Shown here one piece after another: positions 48,546 through 59,179 of a DNA stretch of 64,000 nucleotides. Source of the DNA: Sphagnum compactum (Eukaryota; Bryophyta; Sphagnopsida; Sphagnales); contig OZ234498.1 in NCBI GenBank assembly GCA_965153455.1, positions 1,364,001-1,428,000 on the forward strand, written 5' to 3'. The translations under genes and the position numbers were made by a program. Within the stretch, counting starts at the first letter, position 1; every line of letters begins with the position of its first letter. The notes beneath the pieces were generated by a model. It searched no databases and was not told the DNA's origin. It was given only the letters and a program-made list of their open reading frames with translations.

Positions 48546-51000
48546 ATGTACAATATATCACTGGCCATTAAATTTTTAAAATTTGTTTATTGCAATAATG
48601 TGCATGTATATGTTCTTTGACTTTATTTTAATGATATTGAAGAAGTACATGTTTAATATGCGAATTTATGTAGATTTTTAAAATTGCAAGTAGATGTGCA
48701 CTCTTGCAAAATAGGTTTCAAATTTAGATGATTGAACTTTTCATGTTTTAATATCAAAAAAATTTATTAATGTTATAATTTTTAGTGTGTTTATATGATA
48801 ATGCTTTTAATATATTATGGAAACATGTGATATGGTATGAAATAAGACAAGAAAATAGAATACTCAAAAGCACTCACTAAAAATTATAATGATTCTTATT
48901 TTTGTGGAGATTTTTTATATAATAATATAGTGCAACATCTTTATGGGTCACAAAAAAATTTAATGATTCTTTCCCTTTAAAAATGGAATTTTGAAATAAT
49001 ATATGCAAATGTATTCTAACTAACCCCCACATGCAATTCAATAAAAAGAGTTTGATAACACCAAAAATTTGAAGATGCTTCCTCTCATTTACCATGTTCG
49101 AATCCATCAACAATTTTGAAGTTGGTTCATACATTGGGAAACGAAAAGCAAAACCAAGTAGATTAATTGGAACACTACAACACATGACATTCATGAAATT
49201 TTAATGACTTATTGAAGACTTTAAAGAGACAAATCTTAATGATTACATATATGTTAAATCAAGTTAAATCTCTTGATTTTGGATGTAATCTTTTGCATGT
49301 ACACACCATAAATTTGATTTGGAGTAGATTCAAGAATAGAACCATGAGCTAAATGGTTTCTCCATGCAAATGTAATCTACATGGTGTATTGATTTCCATC
49401 TACACACATAGCTCAACAAACATGCACATGTATACTTGTTTAATACAAACTAGACATATAGTATCCTTGAAACATTGGTAAAGTTGGGCAACAACTTTAC
49501 CCAAGTTTAATCTTGATCATGATGGTCCTTCATCATATCCATTTCAACTTTGCCCACATGCAATATCACTTTGGCAACGTTAGAACATCTTCCCACTAAA
49601 TATGTGTGTAAATGGCTTTCAAGGTCCATTATACTTGTGAGATATTTTGCACACCTTAGTTGCAAGGCATACAATATAACATCACACAACAAGTTTGAGG
49701 AGTGAAAGACCTACGATTATAGCAGTTGTTTAACACTATGGGTTGTTCAATGGAAATTAATGGGTTTGGATTATGTTATGTTGCATTGTGAATCCAAGAT
49801 TGGACAATGTACTTAACTACTTCTTGACCAAGTTAACTTACCAAGGAAAATTGTGATCCAAAAGTGAAACTACATACATGGTTAGCATACATTCGATACA
49901 TGAACAATTTTTCATAATCTTTTGATACTAAAATTACAAACATAGTATTACATTACTAGCCATGCAATAGTCATAAAGTTAACAAGGATATTTTTTTCGG
50001 TTTGTTTTGTTTATGATTAGAGATTATATTTAAATGGTAGAACATTTTTTTCATTTTTGAAAGTGCTATGATTAATTAAAAAATATAATTTCTAAAGTGC
50101 TAGGCGTCTTAGAATCCTAACTTTAGCTTCTGACTACATACAAAAATTCAAATATAACCTCTTAAATAAACAAAGGCAACATAGCATAAAATTGGGGTTA
50201 TAGATTTGTCAATGTTCCATATTGTAGAAGACCCCCATCCTTTGAAGCTTCACCAACTCTTCAATTTAGCTTTGAAATTTGCAAACCTTAATTCAACAAA
50301 AGTGTAATGTTTTCAATTAATTACACCTAAAATGTCATGATTAAACTTTACAAGCAAAGGTCATATGAATTTACAGAGGTGGGCTTCAAAACTAAGTGGC
50401 AGCACATACTTATTCATGTAGGAAGCCATGACTTTTTCATAAAAACTGCAAACTTAACAAACATAAGTTTTTTTGGAAAAGTTAACAATAAGGGGAATGC
50501 AATTTGTTTTTTACATTGTTTGATTTCTATATAAAAAAAGATATGAACATTAGTTTACTTAGTTCTTGGAAGACAACCCCATGGATTCCTCTAGGTCAAA
50601 CAATTGTATTTTCCTAAAGACAATTTCGATTGATGTTGAAATTTCTTAAGCATTTATTCTATGTCATTTCCTATGATTGATCCAATTTTGAGGGAAACTT
50701 AAACACAAAATTGAATGTAGTTGAATTAAATGTATAAAATCTAGACATTATTTCACAAATTAACATGTTCTTTATTACCCAAGCTCAAATCTATTGTTTT
50801 AGTTGTTAAGAATGCCATCTTTTGTTAACACATAGCTACTTTCCCCCAAAATCTTTGCCTTATTTACTTTCAAAAATGTGTTTATTTCCTTTGACCAATG
50901 AAGGTGAAGGGAATCTTGTCCTTTTTTTTCTTCAAATCATTTGCTTCCCTCCATCTCATTATTCAATGGGGATTGGAGGGAGTTCAACAGTTTCCCCTTC
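48546..51000. other. No supported gene
   Basis: AT-rich. The 105-codon minus frame 48877-49194 and the 65- and 64-codon frames at 50337 and 50822 show no family signal. No terminal repeats paired. Confidence 0.45.
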
Positions 51001-51039
51001 CTTCCAATCATGTTAGGATGAGAACCTTCACATCCAATG

Positions 51040-51687
51040 AAGGGTGAAGCCCATCATTCATCCTTGTTTTGATTTACATCCTTAAGGATTTGGGTGAAGA
51101 AGCCCTACTATAAAGAACTTTTCATCTTAGGTGGCAAAAAGATTAAAGATTGTAGGGTCAATCCCATTCAAGTCTTCTTTTGAGGTCGATAAAAAATGTT
51201 TGTACTTATTTGACATACTACACATTAATGACAAAATTGTATCATCTTGATCAACTAAACTTCCAATTGAAGCTAAAATTGTTCAAGTATCATTTGAAAT
51301 GAATGAACATGTTTTGTTACACTATTTTTTCCTCTCATCTTTAGGCTTTATATTTTATTTATGAAGTGTATCTAGTGACAACATCTACTATTTCATACAA
51401 CTTGCACAATTCTTCATGTGCTTCATGAGAGGTATGACATGATTGAAGATGAAATACTATTGTATTACCAAGGCAATTGATTATGATGGATAATGCATTC
51501 TTTATCTTCCCACTCAACAATGTTCCCTTTCCCAATAAGAGGAAATGGTTGAACATTTGTTATTGTGCATGCTACATGTTTCTTTTTTTGGCCATGCACA
51601 ATATTCATTAACCTTTATGTTTTCATGATAAGTGATAATCGATGTTCCCATACATTGACATATGAAATATTAAAATTAATGAGGAAG
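51040..51687 (-). pseudogene. copia gag relic, copy F (part 1)
   Basis: Reverse-strand counterpart of E 62770-63330: GATTGTAGGGTCAATCC, AATGAATGAACATGTTTTGTTACAC, CATGATAAGTGATAATC and CCCATACATTGA all occur in the same order. Heavily broken. It stops at the CACTA element and resumes beyond it. Confidence 0.65.
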
Positions 51688-52054
51688 CACTACACCAAAA
51701 TGTCTTTTAGTTCACTATGGATTTCACTAGATTTTGAGTGAATTTGAACATTTTTATCATGGTGAAATTGGTCACTCCTCTAATGCATTAGTACCTAGTG
51801 TAATTAGGTTACTCTAAAGTGAAATACAAATTTATCAAGCCATTCACTTGCTAGTTAATTAATTAGGCAACATGGAAATCAATTAAATTTAAATTATTTA
51901 ATATATAATATTATTGATCATGTCTATGAGTTATTGACATGTGTCACTACTAGGTTAGGTTAAAAACCTAACCTAGGTACATAAACCACATAATCAACTT
52001 AAGCACCTACTCTAAATAACTAAATAAGAGAATATTCGGTCAATTTACCAATGT

Positions 52055-52145
52055 TGACCACACACACACACACCATTTGTGAGGTTTGATCCCTTGATTT
52101 TTAAAGTGGAGGCAAACACCTGTACCATCAAGCCACCCCACTTGT
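52055..52145 (-). mobile_element. tRNA-derived SINE head (family S2) with CA run
   Basis: On the minus strand: A box TGGCTTGATGG (52125-52135), B box GGGATCAAACCTC (52081-52093), then a GT run (CA at about 52060-52074 on plus). Box spacing fits a tRNA. The sequence differs from family S1. It sits inside the CACTA element and is therefore younger than it, or was carried with it. Confidence 0.6.
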
Positions 52146-52439
52146 TGTGATAATATGTACATTGCATTTTATTTATCAAATACTTCATTTTAAACATTAC
52201 AAAAACATAAACTTTGCAAATTCATATCTTATTGAGATTTTGTCCAAATGAAATGATTTGAGTTAACTTTTTAAAAAATTCAATAATGTACATAATTACA
52301 TTTATTTCCTTTTGAAAATGTAAAATCATTTGAACAAAAAAAAATTTGAATATCACTATTCCATAACATTTCATGACCATATATTTTTTTGAATTTTTTT
52401 TATTTTAATAAATGGATAAGATTTTTGTTAATATAATAA

Positions 52440-53530
52440 TACTACCTATGTTAGGTTATTTTCAGCTATTATAGGGTTATTTTTCATTAATCTAAATTAT
52501 TTCACCCTACATTATTTATGATTATTTATGGTTATTTTCAATTATTTTTTGTTATTTTTTGTTATTTCACCTTAAGCTATTTTTGGCTATTTTATGTCAC
52601 GTTTTGTTATTTTAACCTATTGCACCTTAGGCTATTTTTGGCTATTGTATTTCACTTTAATGTACTTGTAGCTACTATAAGTTACTTTTGGCTATTCTAA
52701 GTTAGTTCATCTTAGGTTATTTTTAGCTATGTGAAGCTATCATCGATTACTTTTGGTTATTGAAGGTTATTTCACAGTATGCTATTATTGGTAATTGTAG
52801 GCTATTGTAAGTTATTTCACCTTAAGTTACTTTTGTCGATTATGATTATTTCACCCTATATTATTTTTGGCAATTCTAAACAATTATAATATATGGCTAT
52901 TAGTGGCTACTAATGGCTATTGGTAGCTATTTTTATTGGTGATTATTAATGGTTATTTTATTAATGGCTATTGGGGGCTATTCTATTAATGGTTATTAAT
53001 AATTATTTTATTGATGGCTATGTTGGTTATTCCAGGCTAAATTATTATACGTTATTATGGCCATTAGTGGTTATTCTATTGGTGGATATTGGTGATTAAT
53101 TAATGGTTATTATATTAGTGATCATTGGTGGCTATTTTATTAATGGTTATTGGTGGGTATTTTATTAGTGGATATTGGTGGTTATTAATGACTATTATAT
53201 TAGTGGTTATTGGTGGTTATTCTATTAATACTTATTGGTGGTTAAATTACCATAAGCTATCGGTGGTTATTCTATTGTAGGCCATTGGTGATTATTTTAT
53301 TGGTGGCTATTCTATTGGTGGTTATTGATGGTTATTCTGTTGGTGGCTATTGGTGGTTATTGTAGGTTATATTACGACTATTGGTGATGATGTTCTTAAA
53401 AAATATTGTTGGATATTCTAGGTTATATTATCATAGGCTATTGGTAGTTATTACATTGTAAGCTATTCTGAATTATTTTTCATAAGGTAGTATTGGCTAT
53501 TTTAGGTTATTTTACCTTAGGTCATTATAT
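52440..53530 (+). repeat. GGTTATT / GGCTATT array of the CACTA element
   Basis: Over about 1.1 kb the plus strand repeats GGCTATT, GGTTATT and TTGGTGGTTATT at 7-20 bp steps with much drift. CACTA elements carry subterminal short repeats that bind their own transposase; here the array fills nearly half the element, much more than usual. Confidence 0.75.
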
Positions 53531-53539
53531 TATATTTTA

Positions 53540-53880
53540 AATTATTATATTTAGGATAAAATTATTTATAATAACATAAAGTAGAATGACCTTGAATAAC
53601 CTAAAGTATAACTTGAAATAACATATTAACTTAAAATAAAATAACCTAAGATATAATTTAAGGTTAGTTGAATATTTTAATTTAAATTAACTTAAAAGCC
53701 CATAATAAGCTAACTAAGGTACCTTAAGTTACAATAACATATAATAGTTTAAGGTATAATAATTTATAATAATCTATAATAAATTATAATAACGTAGGTT
53801 ATATGTTAGAATAACTAAAGTAGCTTAAAATAATATGAAGTATACAATAAAGTAGCATATATAGGTATTTAAAACAACAT
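53540..53880 (-). repeat. AATAACC array, opposite orientation
   Basis: The same short motif in reverse complement (AATAACCTAA, AATAACATAA), so the two arrays face each other, as expected for left and right subterminal zones. Confidence 0.7.
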
Positions 53881-54060
53881 AAAAATAAACCTATTTATTA
53901 CAATAAATTATAATGGTAATGAAACACGATGTTTACATAATGATATTAGAAGAAATAACTTTAACCAATTTGAAATCATTAAAATGCAATGAATTTATTT
54001 CATTTTTAAAGTCCCATAATGATTTAGGCTAGTGAACTGCACCGCACTTTTGTAATAGTG

Positions 54061-54690
54061 ATGTGTTTATTACTTGTCATTTTATGATGCAACATGATTC
54101 ACAAATTTCTTACATTGTGTGAAATTTGTTCATTTTGTGTATGTTATCAAATTCTGTAATTTTTTTTCAATTCTTGCAAACAACTTGCTCTAATACCATG
54201 GAATAAAACACAAAAAAAAATAAATTGATGTGGACATGTTAATTCAAGTATAAGATCAAGTACATCACCAATGATTATGTAGGAAAGCAAAAAGACATCC
54301 TAGAAAGGTTGTAATTGTTGGAGATATGTCTTTTCATTATAGTTACCAACTATTAGTCACTTATACCTTAAATATTAATGTTTAGTAATAGTTCTTCGAA
54401 TTTTTTTGTTAGTGTTTATATTGCAATTGACATAACATTTAACATCCTTGATGAGAATCCTTGAAATATATTATTTCACAAATGACAATCCATATTAAAA
54501 ATTGTTTATCAAATCATTTTGTTATAAACTTTCATAAGTGCACTTTGCATAAATTTCTAAACCTACAACATTAATCCTCTCAAACAATAAACAAATAATT
54601 AGTGGTAGAGCACAAGATAGCAAAGCCCTACTCATAATCAATAATTAAAATAAAGATAGAAAGGGGACATTGTCTGTTAGTTCCTCATAG
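54061..54690 (-). mobile_element. copia relic, copy F (part 2): leader, PBS and LTR
   Basis: Continues the match to E (63330-63790). PBS TGGTATTAGAGC on the minus strand at 54187-54198; then LTR sequence shared with D and E (GTATTAATGTTTA-like, ATTGCAATTGACATAACATTTAACATC in pieces, TATTATTTCACAAATGACAATCC). Confidence 0.7.
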
Positions 54691-55440
54691 GCTTGAGGCG
54701 AACCATTAATAGAAAATTCAATTGATTTTGAACAGAAATAGGGTAAGGATCATTTTTCCTTCGTCAATATGTAGGCAAAAGGAGGTTGTAGGCAGTTGGG
54801 GCTCCAGCAAAAATCTAGGAGGTCAAATGCTAGCAAATGGTGTAGTGGACAGTCTAGGGCATTCTAAGATGTTGAATAGCCTCATAAAATAGCCAAACAA
54901 AAAACATGGCAAGAACCACCACATGGTGGGTTGTGGAAGGGAAGATGGCAGTGATTCTTGGAGAGTGGCATGCAAGAAAGTGGTGTGTGCAGCTGATGGA
55001 GAAGAGTAGGTAGGAAGCAACAGCAAAGGGTGGGCTTTCTTGTAAACTCAAAGCTTGACCAGTTCCAATTGTTGTCTATGGCTTAGAGTTGAATAATGTG
55101 TCCACATTTGGTTTTTCCAAATAGGTAAAATATGCTCACACGTCTTTTCAAAGAGGTGGCTGTGGCACACAACCCACAATTGGATCATGAAGTTTAAATT
55201 ATCTGTTCAACTTCCTTGCTCTCTTTTAGGCTTGCATCTTGAGTGTTGGTGAAGTGAGCTAGTATCAGTTTTACCATTGCCTCCAATGAGGGAATTCATA
55301 TTTTAGTCGTCAAAAGCACTCAATTTTGAGCGAGAAGGGGCTCTTAAATATGTAGTTAAAAGGAGCTCGTAGTCTTTCAGCCTAAGATATCGGACAATTT
55401 AAATGTTCTTTCACAGCTAAAATTTTAAAAAGTAAGAACA
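54690..55440. other. Flank shared with 40600-41000, no gene
   Basis: Reverse-orientation match to D's left flank. Overlapping frames at 54823-55051 (minus) are without domains. Confidence 0.5.
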
Positions 55441-55502
55441 AGATTTGAAGTATATGTCCAAAAAAAAAAAGAGCCTATGTGGATCTAATAGATGTTTCCA
55501 CA

Positions 55503-56111
55503 TTACATATAGTAAAGGAAGGCTGGTATCGACAATGGTACCGACAATGAAGCCACCCCTGAAGCCGCTCGAATCGTCATCCATCCCGTCATCCATCCGG
55601 ATGGATGAAATCCGTCTATTTACAGCAACAAAAGCCGCGGCAGCAGGAATAGCAACAGTAGGAGCGATGGCGGCGGCTGTGAATGAAGCCTCCCTTGAAG
55701 CCGGACGGATAGTGGCCACGGACAGTAGCTAAAAAAAAGGTAGTCTTAGTTATGGGCCTCAAAATAATGACAAAGTCAAAGAACTGGCAGTTCTTCCACG
55801 AAAACCATGAGCTCGGCAAGGTTGTTGAAATGAAAGGAACCGACGGTTCTTTCGTTCCTGTTGGGTTCTCAAGAATCGGAACCGAAAGGTTAAAGAACTG
55901 GAGTGGGAAATGCGAAGGACCGGGCCGGGGGGGGGGGGATCAACGGGTTAAAGACTCGGAGTGGGAAATGCGAAGGACCGGGCGGGGGGGGCTCGACGGG
56001 TTAAAGAACCGGAGTGGGAAATGCGAAGGACCGGGCGGGGGGGGTCGACGGGGTTGAACCAAACATTGTTGAAATAACACACCTGTGCATTATGCACGGG
56101 GCACACACTAG
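55503..56111 (+). mobile_element. Helitron H1, 0.6 kb
   Basis: 3' end is canonical: ACCTGTGCATTATGCACGGG with hairpin 56085-56097, then CTAG at 56108-56111. The 5' part (TTACATATAGTAAAGGAAGG..., 55503 on) is the same as that of the next element at 56112, which fixes the start by comparison. It begins TT and not the usual TC, following host A at 55502. Interior: ATCCATCC/CGTCATCC short repeats and a 53-58-bp tandem repeat. No Rep/helicase. Confidence 0.75.
55888..56051 (+). repeat. G-rich tandem repeat, three copies (58, 53, 53 bp)
   Basis: Units start GGTTAAAGA at 55888, 55946 and 55999 and contain GAGTGGGAAATGCGAAGGAC, then CGGGC and a run of seven to twelve G. Quadruplex-prone on the plus strand. 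Confidence 0.9.
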
Positions 56112-57082
56112 TTACATATAGTAAAGGAAGGCTAGTACCGACAATGGTACCGACAATGAAGCCGCCCCTGAAGCCGCGGACGGACAGGGTCCTCCCCTGC
56201 TAAATATAGCGAGGGTGTGACTTGACGTCCTCCTCAGATGGTTTCGGCTTGGATCCGTCGCTCTTGGTGATGAATGAAGCTTCCCTTTAATCTGTTTAAC
56301 CCTGTAAAAGATGTCGGGATGAAAAATGAAGCTTCCTTTGAATCCGTTCAGTCCGTTGTCCGTCCCGTCGTCCGTCCGTCCGTCCGTCATCCATCCCTGA
56401 TTCCGTCCGGTCGTCCATGCGAATCGACACCCTGCAAGCTGACGCTGCAGCTTTCTGCCCACCAAGGAAAGAAACCAGGAATGGCCCTCCATCCTATATG
56501 TAATTTATGCACCGTCTAGCAAGCAAGCAAGCAGCAAGCATCGATTTGTATGGTTGGAAGAAGACGAGAAGCTCTGAAAGATTGGAAGAAGAAGAGCGAG
56601 ACTGTACACACTCCATCTTGAGTTCTCTAGGATTAGAGAAATAAGAAGACTCCTGGCAGGAAGAAAGTAACCATGTGGAAGAAGAGAGCATCTGGAAAGT
56701 AGATGATTGCGAATGGCCAGTGCGGGAAGAGCATTGCCAAACTACAGGACACGAGAGATGTTGTACGTGCATTCAGGGTTAGAGAAACAGCAATGTTCCG
56801 TCCATGGCAGAGTGCATGCTGCATGCATGCAGTGAAAATTTGGACGTTGATGATGATCAGCTAGGGTTCGCAGGAGCTGATCTCTCGGGAGATTGTATAC
56901 GGTGGTTCGTTCATTCTATGGTCAGTTCTAGGTACTTATGATTTTCTTTAAATTTATCAGCCAGAGAAGCTCATACAAGAGTCCACTCACAGATTCAGTG
57001 CACTGTTTGGGGCATGGCATGTTCTCTAATGATCTCACTACAGGATCAGGTTTGTGTAGACCTTAGAGATGGACTCCACATA

Positions 57083-57183
57083 TGATGGTGATGCAGTTGT
57101 TCTGTGCGGTCATCTTCAGTACAATTACAAGAGATAATTGAGCGCACTGAAGATGACCGCACCGAACAACTGCATCACCATCA
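57083..57183. repeat. Hairpin 1: 38-bp arms, 25-bp loop
   Basis: Arm 57083-57120 is the complement of 57146-57183 with one mismatch. The right arm is coding sequence of the first KH-gene exon (TEDDRTEQLHHH); the left arm is its inverted copy on the upstream side. Confidence 0.95.
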
Positions 57184-58007
57184 CTAGCAGCAACAGCAGC
57201 AGCATCATCAGCAGCAGTTCCAACATCCACCATTGCAAGATTATCAGCAACCTCAGTATCATAATCATCAAGGGGATGGAAGCACTCAATCAAAGAATAT
57301 TGATGTTCCAAATTCCAAGGTACAACAGTCTTTGTCTTTCACATTTTGTGGTGACGTAACTTTTGGCTTGCACGATTATGTTTGGAGCAAGTCCTTCATG
57401 TTTGTCGCGTTGTGGTTGCAGGTAGGACTTATAATTGGTAAACGTGGCGAGACCATCAAGTATCTTGAACAGCAGTCAGGTGCAAGGATTCAAGTTGTTC
57501 AGGATGCTGATTCAGATCCACGATTGTTGACCCGGCAACTGGAAATCATGGGTAGTGCTGAACAGATAAGCCATGTTGAGCAGCTGGTGAGAGATGTTAT
57601 TGCTGAGGTCTGACTTCAACCCATTTCTTTTCTGCTTCTTTGTATGCTCAGCACTTGCTTTGCTTTACCATAATTGGAAACTGTGTGTGTTGGAACTGTT
57701 ATTCCACTTGGTGTTAACCACTCGCGGCATCATTGCAATGTGTTCTGTCCATAGCAGGCTTCATCAGGAGGACCAGGTGGTCATGGTGGTCGCGGGTATG
57801 GCCCAAGTTCAGGGGAACAAATTCAAGTCAAAGTTCCAAACAACAAGGTTTGGTCATGAAAGCAAATTGATGCATGTTCTCTAGGTGTTGCCCTTCCACA
57901 GATCTGAAACTGAGCATTTCATTTGGTTTTCCCAGGTTGGGTTGATCATTGGTAGGGGAGGTGAGACAATTAAGAGTCTTCAAAGTCGTTCTGGGGTCCG
58001 CATTCAG
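57120..58007 (+). pseudogene. KH-domain RNA-binding protein gene fragment (FUBP-like), captured
   Basis: Four exons with GT-AG introns, all phase 0: 57120-57319 (Q/H-rich linker ending VPNSK), 57422-57607 (complete first KH: VGLIIGKRGETIKYLEQQSG, GxxG loop GKRG, ending VRDVIAE), 57758-57847 (G-rich linker ending VPNNK), 57936-58007 (start of the second KH: VGLIIGRGGETIKSLQSRSG..., GxxG loop GRGG). The VPN(S/N)K-VG(L)IIG layout is that of plant proteins related to human far-upstream-element-binding proteins, which bind single-stranded RNA/DNA in the nucleus. The second KH lacks its 3' half, exon 1 has an in-frame TAG in the H/Q run (near 57185), and no start codon is seen. The intron between exons 1 and 2 is 102 bp and stop-free. 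It lies in Helitron H2, so it is a captured, incomplete copy. Confidence 0.88.
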
Positions 58008-58160
58008 GTATGTCGCAGAGACTGTATACATTATGCACTCTAATTCTGTTTCGTACCATTTCTTTCCATGCACTCAGAGATTGGATTCTCTTTGTTCAAC
58101 TGAATGCCCATCAGACTATACTGTCGTCAAAGCAGTTCTGTTTCCTGCACCACATGACCT

Positions 58161-58173
58161 GTGCATTATGCAC
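58161..58173 (+). other. Orphan Helitron-type 3' hairpin
   Basis: ACCTGTGCATTATGCACGGGC is the same hairpin as in H1 but is followed by CTCACAGATATTC without CTAG. It may be a worn Helitron end inside H2 that was read through. Confidence 0.6.
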
Positions 58174-58201
58174 GGGCCTCACAGATATTCTGTATTTGCA
58201 G

Positions 58202-58470
58202 CACGGACGCTGCTGCAGCTGCTCACGATGAACTATTGCTTGTGACCACTACCATAGCCGATCAGCGGGCCGGCGGAGCTGTTGCTGCTGCTGTATGGAT
58301 TTGTGTGGCGCAGCAGACACATGGTTCGACTATGGACAAAGGAAACGACGCATGACCACTACTACTCTCGGTTAATGCTGCTCTTCTTCTTCCTACTGCA
58401 TCAGCAGCACCACCTGCTGCTGTCTCCACGGTTTCCACAACACAAAAACCCTTTGCAAAAAAACTGAGAT
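58202..58470 (+). pseudogene. Alanine/proline-rich exon-like piece of unknown gene
   Basis: Follows a TTTGCAG acceptor at 58201. Frames include an A-rich stretch (DAAAAAHDELLL) and further on LLLPTASAAPPAAVSTVSTT. Shares the Helitron with the KH fragment, but its relation to the next exon is unproven. Confidence 0.35.
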
Positions 58471-58527
58471 CAGTGTCAGATTAGTAGCCTAATTTTCTGT
58501 TACATTTTGCTTCTCCTGTACATACAG

Positions 58528-58711
58528 TAGTGAAGGATAGTAAGGCCATTCAGGTCAGAAGGCTTTCTGTTGTAGATTTGGAGGGCTCATGTGGAGATTC
58601 TGGAACAAATGGTTTGGAAGGCTGTTTTAGACCTGAGAAGAGTGATCTCCAGCCTCTCACTCAGAATGGTGGGAAGATTAACATTGTTATGGATTGTACA
58701 GGCCAGTGGCA
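58528..58711 (+). pseudogene. Captured exon of an unidentified gene
   Basis: Bounded by CATACAG (acceptor, ends 58527) and a perfect donor GTAAGT at 58712. The frame from 58530 is open to the donor: VKDSKAIQVRRLSVVDLEGS, then a CGDSGTNGLEGCF stretch and NIVMDCTGQWQ. About 60 codons; I do not recognise the family. It is on the same strand as the KH fragment but shows no KH features. Confidence 0.55.
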
Positions 58712-58800
58712 GTAAGTTTAGCATCAGCAACTGATCAGTTGAGTAAATCCAGCAGGTTCGTTGCTGATGCTAAACTTACTGCCACTGGCCTGTACAATCC
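58691..58800. repeat. Hairpin 2: perfect 41-bp arms, 28-bp loop
   Basis: Arm 58691-58731 is the exact complement of 58760-58800. The left arm spans the exon end and its splice donor; the right arm is an inverted copy of that junction. A perfect palindrome this long is recent, or kept up. Confidence 0.97.
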
Positions 58801-59179
58801 ATTACACTGTGATTGAAATAGTGGGAGCAATTTTAAAATGCAAACAAAATCAACACTGGAAGAAGTCTCATATACTTGTCAGTGTCATATATCCGACGGT
58901 TGTAAAAAGTGGTAGTGGGCATTGGTATATCCTCTCCCTTGAAATACTTACTTAACAAGGTAAAACATTTTAGAAAATCATTTGTGATATTTTTTGTCAA
59001 AAAATGGTGCTATTGGGAATTATTTGGGAACATAAGGGAACATAAAACATACCAAGGAAGGTGGAGAGGAAAAACATAAAGGAAGAGGGAAAGGAAGGAA
59101 GGTGGGAAAATCAAAAGAAAATTTGCTTCTCCTCCCTGACACACACACACCTGTGCCTTAGGCACGGGGCACACACTAG

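Larger units (their letters stand above)
51688..54060. mobile_element. CACTA-type transposon, 2.37 kb, non-autonomous
   Basis: Starts CACTACACCAAAATGTC and ends, on the reverse strand, CACTATTACAAAAGTGC; both ends continue AGTTCACTA. Flanks AAG (51685-51687) and ATG (54061-54063) are a near match to the expected 3-bp duplication. Copy E reads through the site near 63310-63330. No transposase. The interior is filled by a GGTTATT/GGCTATT array and a tRNA-derived SINE. Confidence 0.75.
56112..59179 (+). mobile_element. Helitron H2, 3.07 kb, carrying gene fragments
   Basis: Begins TTACATATAGTAAAGGAAGG directly after the CTAG of H1; over the first about 65 bp it matches H1's start (including CGACAATGGTACCGACAATG). 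Ends with hairpin GTGCCTTAGGCAC (59153-59165), GGGGCACACA, CTAG (59176-59179) and host T. No host bases separate H1 and H2, and the pair sits between host A (55502) and T (59180), suggesting one insertion. Contains a KH-gene fragment, a further exon and two long hairpins. No Rep/helicase frame, so mobilised in trans. Confidence 0.75.

Noticed and set aside
57233-57613. Single-exon 126-codon KH protein
   Set aside because: The frame passes through an intron (57320-57421) with proper splice sites; the exon model fits the KH family better.
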